A DNA stretch of 64,000 bases from JAAFHI01 sp039793685 (GCA_039793685.1 JBDRAL010000042.1:1-64000), one strand, 5' to 3'. Counted from the stretch's first letter, positions 16,652 to 25,494 are shown. Notes: generated from the sequence alone by a model not told the origin. Program-made: numbers and translations.

Positions 16652-18418
16652 ATGACCCGCAGGATTCTCATCGCCGACGACCATGTCCCGACCCGACGCG
16701 ACTTGCAGGTCTTTCTGCAAACGCAGGGCTTTGAAGTCGTGGCGGTCGGAAACGGCGACCTCGCCACGCGTCGGGCGAAGGAAACCTACCCCGAACTGAT
16801 CGTGCTCGACTTCCTGATGCCGGGCCAGACGGGGTATGAAGCCTGCAAGTACATTCGGCACACGCTCCAGTACAACGCGCCGATCCTCATCATTTACAAC
16901 GACTTCGAACCGTTCAACCGTGACGAGGCGATTCAGGCCGGGGCCGACGAGGTCATGGCCAAACCGCTCGATCCCTTCGCCCTGCTCGACACCTTTACGC
17001 GGTTGTGGCGGCAGTACGGTCGGAGCGGACCCGACACCGGCTCGTTTTCCCTCGGCGACGAAGGCGGGGAAAACGCGGACGATGCGTTCGAGCCGGACAT
17101 TCCGGTTTCCGAAAACGTGGAACTCCCGCCCCCGATGAACTCCATGGAAATGGAAGTTCCGGCGGAACTGCGGGCGGAGGCCCCGTCGCCGGAGAGTGCG
17201 GCAAGTGCGGAAGACGTTTCGACCGTTCCCGATTATGAACAGTCGCTCCCGCCGGAATATCGTTTCGGACAGGAAACTTCCGGGCCGCCGACGGCGGAAT
17301 TCGAAAAGGAACTGACCGACACGCTCGACGACATTCTGTTCAATCTGGATGAACTCGGTCCCGTCGTCGAAGCCGAGGCGGCGGAGAACGTTCCGCAGCC
17401 GACCACCAACGACTGGTTTTCGACGCCGCCGGAGAACGAATGGCGCGCAACGCCGACCGGCGAACTGGCGCAGGATGCGTCGATTCCGCCGCCGCACTAT
17501 GTCGATGAAACGCCGCCCCCGGTACGCGCCGAAAACGACTTTTCCGACGTTGCCGCCGAAGTCGCCGCCGAGGAGCAGGCCCTGATCGCGCCGACTGCCG
17601 CCGAAAACAATTTTTCGGATGTCGCGGCGGAAATCGCCGCCGATGAACTGGCCGCGACAGCGGTTGCGGAAGCGGAAGTCGGCACCGAACGTGCCGCCGG
17701 GGCAAGCGCCGGGGTGGAATCGGCATCCGTGGCCGAGGAGTTGATCCCGCAGGTTCCAACCGACCCGCGTCCGTCGCGCGATTCGCTGGCCGATTCCTAT
17801 TCCGTGGTGGCGAGCGGCCATTACGCATCCTTTTTCGAGGATGAAAACGGCGAACGTCAGGAACAGCGCCCGTTTTCCGATCCCTACCCCTCGCGGAACA
17901 TGTTCGCCCCGCTGCCGAGCCAGCCCGTCGGAGAAGTGGATTTTGTCGTCCCCGACCGCATCACCGGCGAACTTCCCGCCCCGGACCTCTCCGAAGGCGT
18001 CTCGATTCACTTCGACACGCAGAACGCCTCGGTTCAAATCGAAGGTCTGTATGAAGTCGATGAAGTCGAACTGCCGGAATCGGTGACGCAGGACCTGTCC
18101 ACCGTCACGATTCTGCCGCCCGCCGATCAGACGGAAATGTTCGACGAAGCCGACGTACCCGGCGACACCCCGACCGGCGAAGTTCCCGTCATCGAGTCTT
18201 CACCCGAGCCGGTCATGACCCTGGCCGAAAAACTCCAGCCACGGGAGTCGGCCGCGCCTCCACCGCCCGCCGCCAACACCACGCCGCTTTCCGGTTCATT
18301 TCTTGCCCCCAACTTCGACGAAGGCGTCGGCGCAACCACCTCGGCCTTCTGCCCCCATTGCTTCGGCGCGATCAGCGCGGACGACGTCATCTGTCCGCAC
18401 TGCGGCGAAGCGGTGTAG
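16652..18418 (+). CDS. Response regulator receiver protein with C-terminal zinc ribbon
   Basis: The 588-residue protein has a receiver domain (4-118) with D9/D10, phospho-acceptor D53 (LIVLDFLMP) and K104. The switch Thr/Ser position reads YN (LIIYNDFE), which is atypical. The centre (130-550) is low-complexity, acidic and Ala/Pro/Glu-rich. It ends with a zinc ribbon, FCPHCFGAISADDVICPHCG. No enzymatic or DNA-binding output is visible. The operon with the PATAN hybrid suggests both act in one signalling complex. An array of repeats begins 2 bases after the stop codon. Confidence 0.72.
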   Translation: MTRRILIADDHVPTRRDLQVFLQTQGFEVVAVGNGDLATRRAKETYPELIVLDFLMPGQTGYEACKYIRHTLQYNAPILIIYNDFEPFNRDEAIQAGADEVMAKPLDPFALLDTFTRLWRQYGRSGPDTGSFSLGDEGGENADDAFEPDIPVSENVELPPPMNSMEMEVPAELRAEAPSPESAASAEDVSTVPDYEQSLPPEYRFGQETSGPPTAEFEKELTDTLDDILFNLDELGPVVEAEAAENVPQPTTNDWFSTPPENEWRATPTGELAQDASIPPPHYVDETPPPVRAENDFSDVAAEVAAEEQALIAPTAAENNFSDVAAEIAADELAATAVAEAEVGTERAAGASAGVESASVAEELIPQVPTDPRPSRDSLADSYSVVASGHYASFFEDENGERQEQRPFSDPYPSRNMFAPLPSQPVGEVDFVVPDRITGELPAPDLSEGVSIHFDTQNASVQIEGLYEVDEVELPESVTQDLSTVTILPPADQTEMFDEADVPGDTPTGEVPVIESSPEPVMTLAEKLQPRESAAPPPPAANTTPLSGSFLAPNFDEGVGATTSAFCPHCFGAISADDVICPHCGEAV

Positions 18419-18419
18419 G

Positions 18420-18475
18420 GAGTGGCCAGCAGCCAGTGGCCAGCCGTCAGTGGTTAGCAGTCAGTGGTTAGCAGT
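18420..18475. repeat. CAGTGGC / TTAGCAG heptamer array
   Basis: Degenerate 7-base units (AGTGGCC, AGCAGCC, AGTGGCC, AGCCGTC, AGTGGTT, AGCAGTC, AGTGGTT, AGCAGTT) fill the space after the zinc-ribbon regulator gene. A complementary array lies at 19128-19172, beyond the palindromic repeats and the small gene. Confidence 0.85.
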
Positions 18476-18748
18476 TAGAGCGGCTTTCGTTTGCTTGCGA
18501 CCAGTTGAAGTTGATAGCCCACGGCCGGACCGCGGGGAGGCTGTGGGAAAAGAATGATGCGCGGAATCACATTTTTCCCATACCCTCGCCCGAGCGCTCC
18601 GGGTATGGGCTAGAGCGGCTTTCGTTTGCTTGCGACCGGTTGAAGTTGATAGCCCACGGCCGGACCGTAGGGAGGCCGTGGGAAAAGAATGATGCGCGGA
18701 ACCACATTTCTTTTCCCATACCCTCGCCCGAGCGCTCCGGGTATGGGC
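18476..18748. repeat. Tandem BIME-like repeat, two units of about 135 bp with paired palindromes
   Basis: Two nearly identical units (18476-18610 and 18611-18748) begin TAGAGCGGCTTTCGTTTGC. Each contains two palindromes. The first has arms CCCACGGCC/GGCTGTGGG (varying slightly) around a GGACCG core. The second has perfect arms CCCATACCC and GGGTATGGG. The second is an inverted copy of the first, so each unit is a head-to-head pair as in REP/BIME elements. The open frame that crosses this region is made of the repeat and is not a gene. Confidence 0.85.
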
Positions 18749-18822
18749 TATCTTCTTGGGCCGAACGCAACCGCAAACAGTTCTCGTTTTTGGTGAATGC
18801 CGGGCGAAGTCTTTTCTTTTCA

Positions 18823-19125
18823 ATGGAATCCACGTTTCTTTTTACCGTTGAGGATGTTTTTCAGGTTTCCGGACCTCGTTGTATTTTGGGGCCGGGAATT
18901 TCGACCCGATCAGGTGCGCCGGTCGTTCAAATGGGTGTGGAAGTTGAATTGCGGCGGCCCGATGGAACGTCGATTTTCACCAAAATCACCGGCATCGCGA
19001 TGTACAACCCGCCACTTCCTCAACGGGCACACCTCGACGTTGTGGTTTCGAACATCACCAAAGAAGAAGTCCCGCCGGGGACGAAGGTTTATCTCCTTCC
19101 GCGCGACGGGACCGATTCCGATTGA
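18823..19125 (+). CDS. Small beta-barrel protein resembling EF-Tu domain 2
   Basis: The 100-residue product starts at the ATG at 18823. Its pattern MESTFLFTVEDVFQVSG, later ILGPGIS and the spaced valine pairs VGVEVELRRPDG, resembles the OB-like second domain of translation GTPases: the FxVEDVFxVxGRG strand pair followed by GxxVEL. No GTPase domain is present. The frame is open far upstream through the repeat units, but that part is not a gene. I cannot name a function. Similar stand-alone domains are annotated only as hypothetical proteins. Confidence 0.6.
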   Translation: MESTFLFTVEDVFQVSGPRCILGPGISTRSGAPVVQMGVEVELRRPDGTSIFTKITGIAMYNPPLPQRAHLDVVVSNITKEEVPPGTKVYLLPRDGTDSD

Positions 19126-19127
19126 AG

Positions 19128-19172
19128 TCGCCAGCCGTCAGTTTTTACTAACTGCTAACTGCTAACGACTAA
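19128..19172. repeat. TAACTGC heptamer array, complementary partner of the array at 18420
   Basis: Units CTAACTG, CTAACTG, CTAACGA and CTAACTA lie directly beyond the stop of the small gene and before the stop of ftsY. Together with 18420-18475 they bracket the BIME units and the 100-residue gene. Confidence 0.8.
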
Positions 19173-19175
19173 CTA

Positions 19176-20486
19176 CTATTCGAACAGGCTGTTGACGAAC
19201 TCCTCGGGCGAGAAGACGGTCAGATCGTCGATCTGTTCGCCGGTCCCGACGTAGCGGATCGGCACGCCGAGTTCGCGGGCGATGGCGACGACGATGCCGC
19301 CCTTGGCCGTTCCGTCGAGCTTGGTGAGAACGATTCCCGTCACCGGCACGGTTTTGGTGAACTGCCGCGCCTGTTCGAGTCCGTTCTGGCCGGTCGCGGC
19401 GTCGAGAACGAGCAGAACCTCGTGGGGAGCCTGCGGCACTTCGCGACCCGCAATGCGCGACATTTTCTCCAACTCATTCATCAGATTGATTTTATTGTGG
19501 AGACGCCCGGCTGTGTCCACGATCACCACGTCGGTGTCGCGGGCCTTGGCGGCCTGTAACGAGTCGTAGACGACCGCTGCCGGGTCGGTTCCGGGCTTCT
19601 GCTGGATGACCGGGATGTCGAGGCGTTCGGCCCAGACGGAAAGCTGATCGGCGGCGGCGGCGCGGAACGTGTCGGCGGCGCAGACCATTACGTCGTTGCC
19701 CTCGCGCTTGATGAGGTGGGCGAGTTTGGCGATGGTGGTGGTTTTGCCGACGCCGTTGACGCCGACCATCATCATCACATAGGGCCGGATGTCCGGCGCA
19801 ATGTCGGTTTCGCTGCGAACCGCCTTTCCGGACAGCGACCGGGTCGGCGCGGTCAGGATGGCGAGCAATTCCGAGCGGAGCAGCTTCTTGAGTTCGTCGG
19901 TATCGTTGATGAGCTTGCGGTTGACCTGCTGGCGGATTTTTTCCACGAGGTCGAGCGCCGTCTGGACGCCGATGTCCGAACCGATGAGGATTTCTTCAAG
20001 TTCTTCGAGAATTTCCGGGCTGATGGTTTTTCGGCCCCGGAACACCGTGTCCATCCGGCCGACGAGATTTTGGCGCGTCCGCTGGACGGCCTTTTTCATC
20101 CGCAGGAAGAACCGTTCCTTCTCCGGTTCCTCGGAGACGGGCGCGACCGGCGCGGGCGTCGGCGCGGGTTCCGGCTGGGTGGATTCTCCCCGTCCGAACA
20201 TCCGCTTGAGAAAACCGGTTTTCGGTTTTTCTTCCTCCGCGACCGGGGTTTGAACCGGAGTGGGAATCGGGGCCGGAATCGGCGGCGCGGGCATCACCGG
20301 GGGCTGAATTTCAGGGACAACCGGAACCGGTACAGCCGGTTCGGGCAGCGTCGGGGCCGGGACTTCCGGCGCGGCTTCCGCCGTCGGCTGCACGGACGGC
20401 GTCGGAACGGCTTCATTGCCGAAAAGGGTGGTCAAACCCGCGCGTCCGGCGGGCGAATCGTCTTTTTTACGTTTCCAGAAAAGCAT
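19176..20486 (-). CDS. ftsY: Signal recognition particle receptor FtsY
   Basis: The 436-residue protein has the GTPase signatures of SRP receptors: GVNGVGKTT at 242-250, DTFRAAAADQL, DTAGR and TKLDGTAKGG, after an NG-domain helical bundle (about 130-225). The N-terminal A domain (20-125) is unusually rich in Pro, Val and Glu. FtsY binds the ribosome-bound SRP and delivers nascent membrane proteins to SecYEG. The penicillin-binding protein gene lies upstream in the same direction, separated by a heptamer-repeat element. Confidence 0.97.
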   Translation of the reverse strand: MLFWKRKKDDSPAGRAGLTTLFGNEAVPTPSVQPTAEAAPEVPAPTLPEPAVPVPVVPEIQPPVMPAPPIPAPIPTPVQTPVAEEEKPKTGFLKRMFGRGESTQPEPAPTPAPVAPVSEEPEKERFFLRMKKAVQRTRQNLVGRMDTVFRGRKTISPEILEELEEILIGSDIGVQTALDLVEKIRQQVNRKLINDTDELKKLLRSELLAILTAPTRSLSGKAVRSETDIAPDIRPYVMMMVGVNGVGKTTTIAKLAHLIKREGNDVMVCAADTFRAAAADQLSVWAERLDIPVIQQKPGTDPAAVVYDSLQAAKARDTDVVIVDTAGRLHNKINLMNELEKMSRIAGREVPQAPHEVLLVLDAATGQNGLEQARQFTKTVPVTGIVLTKLDGTAKGGIVVAIARELGVPIRYVGTGEQIDDLTVFSPEEFVNSLFE

Positions 20487-20487
20487 G

Positions 20488-20636
20488 AGGATAGGGATCA
20501 GGGATCAGAGGTCTGGGAACAGGGGGAGGTTCAGGGGGGTGGGTTCTGGTGGAATTCAGACTTTGGATGAAATGACCCAAAACCCAATCCCCAGAACCTT
20601 TCTGATCCCTGTTCCCCGACCTCTGATCCCTCGTTT
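20488..20636. repeat. GGATCAG / GATCCCT inverted heptamer arrays
   Basis: The left array (20492-20530) reads GGATCAG, GGATCAG, AGGTCTG, GGAACAG. The right array (20600-20633) reads CTGATCC, CTGTTCC, CCGACCT, CTGATCC, almost its exact reverse complement. It fills the whole gap between two codirectional genes. Confidence 0.85.
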
Positions 20637-23519
20637 TCAGTTGCCATCCGGCTTTTTGGGCTTCTTCGGAGGCGCGTCGGTAATGACGCCGGGTGTTTTG
20701 GGTTTGCGGTTGTTCGGCTTGTCGGTTTCGCCGCCGTCGGTCGGCTTCTTGCCGGCCGCGCGCTTGGCGCCCTGCGTACCGTCGTCGGCGGTCTTGCCGA
20801 GGCTTTCTTCCATTAGCGTTTTTTCGCGCTTCTTGGGCTTGTCATCGCCACTGTCGTTACCGCCCTGAACGGCCTTTTTGGCCGAACCGGCTTCGGTGTC
20901 CTGTGTGAGATCGGCGGCATTGCTTTCGATTTCACGCTGTTCGGTCCGGTCGCGCTGCGCCTGAAGATCCTTGAGTTCCTTGTCGGGCGCGGGCGCTTCG
21001 CCGAATTTCTCGATTGGTTTGCCCTTCATGTACTTCTTCATGAAGTCGATCCAGAAGGGAAGGGCGGCGTGACCGCCGGTTTCGCCGTTTCCGAGCGATT
21101 TCTTTTCACCCTGATAGCCGATCCACGTTCCGCAGACGACCGACGGGGTGTAGCCGATGAACCACGCGTCGGTGAAGTCGTTCACCGTGCCGGTTTTGCC
21201 GCCGATGGGGCGCTTGTTGAGTTCGCCCTCGGCCACGCCGCGGATGGCCGTCGCCGTGCCGCCTTCGACCACGCCACGCATCATGTCCACCATTTCGCTT
21301 GCGATGTAGGGCGAGACAACGCGGAATTCGCGCTGTTCTTCATCCTTTTCAAAGTCGTAAACGGTCTGTCCGTTGTAGTTGAGAATCCGGCGGATGTAGT
21401 GCGGCTTGCGGCGCATCCCCTGATTCGGGAACACCGAGTAGGCCGACACCATTTCGACCAGCGGGACTTCGGTCGCGCCGAGCGCCGACGGGAGGTAGGG
21501 GGCCATCGGGTTCGAGATGCCGAACCGCTTCACCATTTCCGCCCCGCGCCGGATGCCGACGTCCTGTAAAAGCTTGACCGCCGGGATGTTGCGCGATTTT
21601 GCGAGCGCCGTCCGGAGCGGCATGCCGCCGCCGAAACTGTTGTCGTAGTTGTGCGGCGTCCAGTTTCCGATCTTCAGCGGGCCGTCCACGATGGTGTCGT
21701 CGGGCGTCCAGCCGTTTTCGAGCGCCGCCGTGTAGATGAACGGCTTGAAGCAGGAACCGGTCTGGCGGTTGGCCTGCGTGGCGTTGTTGAACTTCGAGAC
21801 CGAGAAGTCGTAGCCGCCGACCATGGCCTTGACCTCGCCCGTCCGGGCGTCGAGGCACAGCAGCGCGCCCGCGATTTCCGGGACCTGCTGAAGTTCGACT
21901 TCCATGAGGTACGGGTCGCCGGTCGGGGTCGTCGTCTGCTTTGTCGGCGTCTTTCCGGCGATGTTCCGGGTCTTCAACGCGTTCTTGGGCGATGTTTCAG
22001 GTTTGGCGTCGCCTTCCGGCTTCTTCGGGGCGGCGGGTTTCGCCGGTTTCGGCTTTTCCGTGCCGCCGGTTTCGTCTTCCGGCTTCTTCGGCTTCGGTTT
22101 CTTCGGCGTTTCGGTGCCGGGCGCGGGCGTTTCGCTCGCCGCCGGCTTGTCGGATTTCTTCGAATCGGCGGCCGGGGCCGGTTCATCCGGCGGAGCAACC
22201 ATTTTCTTGATGCGGAAAACCGCCAGATCGCCTTCCTTCAACACCTGCTCGGGCGAACCACCCGCGATGCCCATGTCCTTTGAGGTGACGAGCGCGTGAT
22301 ACTGGCCGAATTTGACTTCCGCGCCGCGCGGTCCAACGCTCGTGACGAGGCCGTGGACATACATTCCCTCGAAATACCGCAACAACCACTCGGGGTGGCG
22401 GTAGCGGTTGAGATCCTTGAATTCCGCCTTGATGTTCGGGACGTCGTTGCGCCACCGCCCGCCATGCCGCCGGTCGTAAGCGGTCAACCCGGCGCGGACG
22501 GCGTTCTGGGCCTGAATCTGGCCTTCGGCGCTGATGGTCGTGATGACCTGCAAGCCGCCCGTGTGGGTGCCGCGCGTGCCGTACTTTTCTTCCAGCTCCC
22601 GGCGGACTTCCTCGACGAAATAGGCATAGGGACCGCTGTTGTTGATTTCGCGGGTCGAGGAAATCTTGAGCTTGATTTCCGTCGCCTTCGCCGCTTCGCC
22701 TTCCGCCGCCGTGATGTAGCCTTCCTCGACCATGTTCTGAATGACGAGGTTGCGGCGCTTGAGGGACTGTTTCGGATTCAGGACCGGCGAATAGCCCGAC
22801 GGGGCTTTCGGAATCGCGGCGAGGACGGCGCATTCCTCGATGGTGCAGTCCTTGACGGACTTGCCGAAGTAGTACTGCGCGCCGGCTTCCACTCCGTAAG
22901 CGCCACCGCCGAGGTTAATCTGGTTGCAGTACAGTTCCATGATCTGCTGTTTGCTGTACTGACGCTCGATTTGCAGCGCGATGAGCGCTTCCTTGGCCTT
23001 GCGGGTGAAGGTCTGTTCCGGCGAAAGGAACAGAATCTTGGTCAACTGCTGCGTGAGCGTCGAACCGCCTTCCACCGTCCGGCCGGCGGAGATGTTTTTT
23101 ACCGCCGCGCGAGCCAGTCCGATGGGGTCCACGCCCCAGTGCTTTTCGAAGCGGGAATCCTCGATGGCCATGATCGCCTGGCGCATGCGAAGCGGGATTT
23201 CGTCGTAACTGAGGGGAACACGCCGTTCGAGGGCAAATTCGCCGATGACGGTTTTCCCGTCGTCGGCGTAGAGGCGCGTGACCACGTTCGGCTGGAAATC
23301 GGCGAGTTGGGCAACCTGCTTGAAATCGTCGGAAGTCTGGAACTGGTAGGCGAACGCGAGGCCGCTCAGGGAGCCGAACAGGCAGGCCATCAGGAGGATG
23401 GCGACGAAGGTAAAGCGGCTGAAGAACCGGCGGGTCGCGGGCAGGGCATTGCCCCCACCGGCCTCCTTTGGGGATTTTTTGGGTTCGGCCGGCGGCGGCG
23501 GATTCAGAATACTCGACAT
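20637..23519 (-). CDS. Penicillin-binding protein 1A-type bifunctional transglycosylase/transpeptidase
   Basis: The 960-residue protein has one membrane segment (36-60) and a GT51 glycosyltransferase domain with catalytic Glu120 (AIEDSRFEKHWG) and GGSTLTQQLTK. The transpeptidase domain has the SxxK motif TGSCFKPF, the SxN motif AKSRN and GGKTGTVNDF. It builds and crosslinks peptidoglycan strands. Between the two domains lies a Lys/Pro/Ala-rich insertion of about 100 residues (roughly 440-545). A second charged tail of about 110 residues follows the transpeptidase. Both are longer than in typical PBP1A. Confidence 0.93.
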   Translation of the reverse strand: MSSILNPPPPAEPKKSPKEAGGGNALPATRRFFSRFTFVAILLMACLFGSLSGLAFAYQFQTSDDFKQVAQLADFQPNVVTRLYADDGKTVIGEFALERRVPLSYDEIPLRMRQAIMAIEDSRFEKHWGVDPIGLARAAVKNISAGRTVEGGSTLTQQLTKILFLSPEQTFTRKAKEALIALQIERQYSKQQIMELYCNQINLGGGAYGVEAGAQYYFGKSVKDCTIEECAVLAAIPKAPSGYSPVLNPKQSLKRRNLVIQNMVEEGYITAAEGEAAKATEIKLKISSTREINNSGPYAYFVEEVRRELEEKYGTRGTHTGGLQVITTISAEGQIQAQNAVRAGLTAYDRRHGGRWRNDVPNIKAEFKDLNRYRHPEWLLRYFEGMYVHGLVTSVGPRGAEVKFGQYHALVTSKDMGIAGGSPEQVLKEGDLAVFRIKKMVAPPDEPAPAADSKKSDKPAASETPAPGTETPKKPKPKKPEDETGGTEKPKPAKPAAPKKPEGDAKPETSPKNALKTRNIAGKTPTKQTTTPTGDPYLMEVELQQVPEIAGALLCLDARTGEVKAMVGGYDFSVSKFNNATQANRQTGSCFKPFIYTAALENGWTPDDTIVDGPLKIGNWTPHNYDNSFGGGMPLRTALAKSRNIPAVKLLQDVGIRRGAEMVKRFGISNPMAPYLPSALGATEVPLVEMVSAYSVFPNQGMRRKPHYIRRILNYNGQTVYDFEKDEEQREFRVVSPYIASEMVDMMRGVVEGGTATAIRGVAEGELNKRPIGGKTGTVNDFTDAWFIGYTPSVVCGTWIGYQGEKKSLGNGETGGHAALPFWIDFMKKYMKGKPIEKFGEAPAPDKELKDLQAQRDRTEQREIESNAADLTQDTEAGSAKKAVQGGNDSGDDKPKKREKTLMEESLGKTADDGTQGAKRAAGKKPTDGGETDKPNNRKPKTPGVITDAPPKKPKKPDGN

Positions 23520-23941
23520 ATCGAAAACACCCGTATGCTCAATCGTTCAAACTCGTCCGCGAACGGACGCTGCGCTGTACCGTTCGGCGATTATCCGCCC
23601 CTCCGCCCGAAAAAGCAAAACGGACGATTGGGGCGCTTCAAAACCCGTCCTTTATATCGCGTTGCGGGAGGTTCCCGCCACTGCCCCGACATCGTTCCCG
23701 GTAGTCGGGGCCGACGGGCTGAAAAAGTTCATCTCGCGGGCTTCTTTTTCTTGCCGTTTTCTCATTTTCGGGTTGAACGGGCCAACCGGCTGTGAATATC
23801 TTTGCCAAACCGTCACACGTTTTGTTCAGTTTGATTTTTCGGCGCGTTCCGACGCGGAAGCAGCCCTCCGCCCGTGGTCCGTCCGTTTCCCGTTCGCCCG
23901 CGCTTCCGTCATTACTTTTCAATGCTTCAGGGGATTTCAAA
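23520..23941. other. Divergent intergenic region between pbp1A and mscL
   Basis: The 422-base gap contains no recognisable gene; open frames crossing it are extensions of the neighbours or antisense. It should hold the promoters of both genes. I see no clear repeat or hairpin here, unlike most other gaps in the window. Confidence 0.4.
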
Positions 23942-24340
23942 ATGGGACTTCTTCAGGAATTCAAGACCTTCGCGTCGCAGGGGAACGTCGTCGATCTGGC
24001 GGTCGGCGTCATCATCGGAGCGGCATTCGGGAAAATCGTCACCTCGCTCGTCGAGGACATCATCATGCCGCCGATCGGATATTTCACCGGGGGCGTGGAC
24101 TTCAAAACCATGAAAATCGTTTTGAAGCCCGCCGTGGAAAAAGTGCCGGAAGTGGCCATCAACTACGGCAACTTCATTCAGCTTATTGTTCAGTTCCTGA
24201 TTGTCGCCTTCACCATCTTCATGATGCTGAAAGCCATCAACAAACTGAAAAAGCCGGCCGCACCGGCCGCGCCCGCCGAGCCGCCCGCGCAGGAAAAACT
24301 GCTCGCCGAAATCCGCGACCTGCTCAAGTCTGGCCGTTGA
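23942..24340 (+). CDS. mscL: Large-conductance mechanosensitive channel MscL
   Basis: The 132-residue product has the family signature near the start (GNVVDLAVGVIIGAAFGKIV), the first membrane helix with the glycine-rich pore lining, a periplasmic loop (PPIGYFTGGVDFKTM), a second helix (FIQLIVQFLIVAFTIFMMLK) and a cytoplasmic C-terminal helix (QEKLLAEIRDLL). MscL opens under membrane tension to release solutes on osmotic downshock. The ATG at 23942 was chosen because it gives the canonical MscL N-terminus; the frame is open further upstream. Length is normal for the family. Confidence 0.97.
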   Translation: MGLLQEFKTFASQGNVVDLAVGVIIGAAFGKIVTSLVEDIIMPPIGYFTGGVDFKTMKIVLKPAVEKVPEVAINYGNFIQLIVQFLIVAFTIFMMLKAINKLKKPAAPAAPAEPPAQEKLLAEIRDLLKSGR

Positions 24341-24484
24341 TCCCGAAGGTCGAGGTTCAAACGGGGAAGGGAAGGTGTTCCGTTCGGGACAACTTCTTTT
24401 CCCTGAACGGGTGACGTGCGGTATATTCGCCCAACACGACTGAACTTTTTACGCGCTCGGCTCGAAACACGCATCCTTATTTCT

Positions 24485-25438
24485 ATGTCCGATTACGTCA
24501 ATCAGGTCACCGCCTACATTCGCCAGCAACTTCATCAGGTCGTCGTCGGTCAGGACGAAGTCATCGATCAGATTCTCGTCGCGCTCTTTGCCGACGGTCA
24601 CATTCTCGTCGAGGGCGTGCCGGGGACGGCCAAGACGCTGACCGTCAAGACCCTCGCGCGCATCATCGGGGCCGGGTTCAACCGGATTCAGTTCACGCCC
24701 GACCTGATGCCCGCCGACGTGACCGGCACGAATATCTACAACACCAACACCGGCGCGTTCACCCTGCGGAAAGGGCCGATTTTTACCGACCTTCTGCTCG
24801 CCGACGAAATCAACCGGACGCCGCCCAAGACGCAGTCCGCGCTGCTGGAGGCGATGGAAGAGCGGCAATCCACCATCGACGGCGAATCGCACCCGCTGTC
24901 GCCGATGTTCATGGTGCTGGCGACGCAGAACCCCATCGAGTACGAAGGGACCTACCCCCTTCCGGAAGCTCAACTCGACCGGTTCCTGCTGAAAATTCTC
25001 ATCGACTACCCCACGGCGGAGCAGGAAGCGCAGGTCATCGCCAACTGGAATGCGGGTTTTAATGCCCGTCGTTTAGAAACTGTCCAGATTACGCCGCTGC
25101 CCGATCTCTCGACCGTGCTTGAATGCCGGGCGCAGGTACGCAACGTGTCCGCCGAGCCGGGCGTCCAGCAATACATCGTGAGCCTTGTCCGCGCGACGCG
25201 CGACCGGGTGAATTTGAGCTGGGGGGCGAGTCCGCGGGCCTCGGTTGCTTTGCTGATGGCCTCGAAAGCGCAGGCGGCGATGAGCGGACGGATGTTCGTG
25301 ACGCCCGACGACGTGAAAATGGTACTCAAACCGGTACTGCGTCACCGGATCGTCCTCCGGTCGGAAGCCGAAATCGACGGCATCACGCCCGATCAGGTGC
25401 TGGACGAACTGGTCAATGCCGTTCCGGTGCCCCGGTAA
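24485..25438 (+). CDS. MoxR-family AAA+ ATPase
   Basis: The 317-residue product starts at the ATG at 24485 (MSDYVNQVTAYIRQQ). It has a Walker A (GVPGTAKT), Walker B with the MoxR extension (LLADEINRTPPKTQSALLEAM), sensor 1 (VLATQNPIEYEGTYPLPEAQ) and the arginine finger region (LDRFLLK). MoxR ATPases act as chaperones that help assemble or activate protein complexes, usually beside a DUF58/VWA protein. No such partner is present here; the next gene is perR, 56 bases downstream, with its own promoter. Confidence 0.92.
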   Translation: MSDYVNQVTAYIRQQLHQVVVGQDEVIDQILVALFADGHILVEGVPGTAKTLTVKTLARIIGAGFNRIQFTPDLMPADVTGTNIYNTNTGAFTLRKGPIFTDLLLADEINRTPPKTQSALLEAMEERQSTIDGESHPLSPMFMVLATQNPIEYEGTYPLPEAQLDRFLLKILIDYPTAEQEAQVIANWNAGFNARRLETVQITPLPDLSTVLECRAQVRNVSAEPGVQQYIVSLVRATRDRVNLSWGASPRASVALLMASKAQAAMSGRMFVTPDDVKMVLKPVLRHRIVLRSEAEIDGITPDQVLDELVNAVPVPR

Positions 25439-25456
25439 AAGAGAAGAAGTTTTATC

Positions 25457-25485
25457 TTGACGATGTCTAATTTTAGACTTAATCT
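25457..25485 (+). promoter_or_regulatory. Sigma-70 promoter of perR
   Basis: TTGACG (25457-25462) and TAATCT (25480-25485) are separated by exactly 17 bases. Transcription would begin near 25492, only about 3 bases before the ATG at 25495, so the mRNA may be leaderless. The presumed PerR operator covers the -10 element. Confidence 0.65.
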
Positions 25486-25488
25486 AAA
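25472..25488. promoter_or_regulatory. Probable PerR operator (autoregulation)
   Basis: TTTAGA-CTTAA-TCTAAA is a perfect 6-5-6 palindrome overlapping the -10 of the perR promoter. An operator of the same sequence design precedes the rubrerythrin gene. Its AT-rich, 17-bp palindromic form is similar in size to Fur-family boxes, although the bases differ from the Bacillus PerR box. Confidence 0.7.
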
Positions 25489-25494
25489 TTTACT

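Noticed and set aside
18505..18822. N-terminal extension of the 100-residue gene
   Set aside because: The extension is the translation of two tandem BIME units with duplicated residues (IAHGRT, WEKNDARNH), not conserved protein.
24485..25438. Assigning MoxR to the peroxide island as a functional partner
   Set aside because: perR has its own promoter right after it and the usual MoxR partner genes are missing, so adjacency alone is weak evidence.
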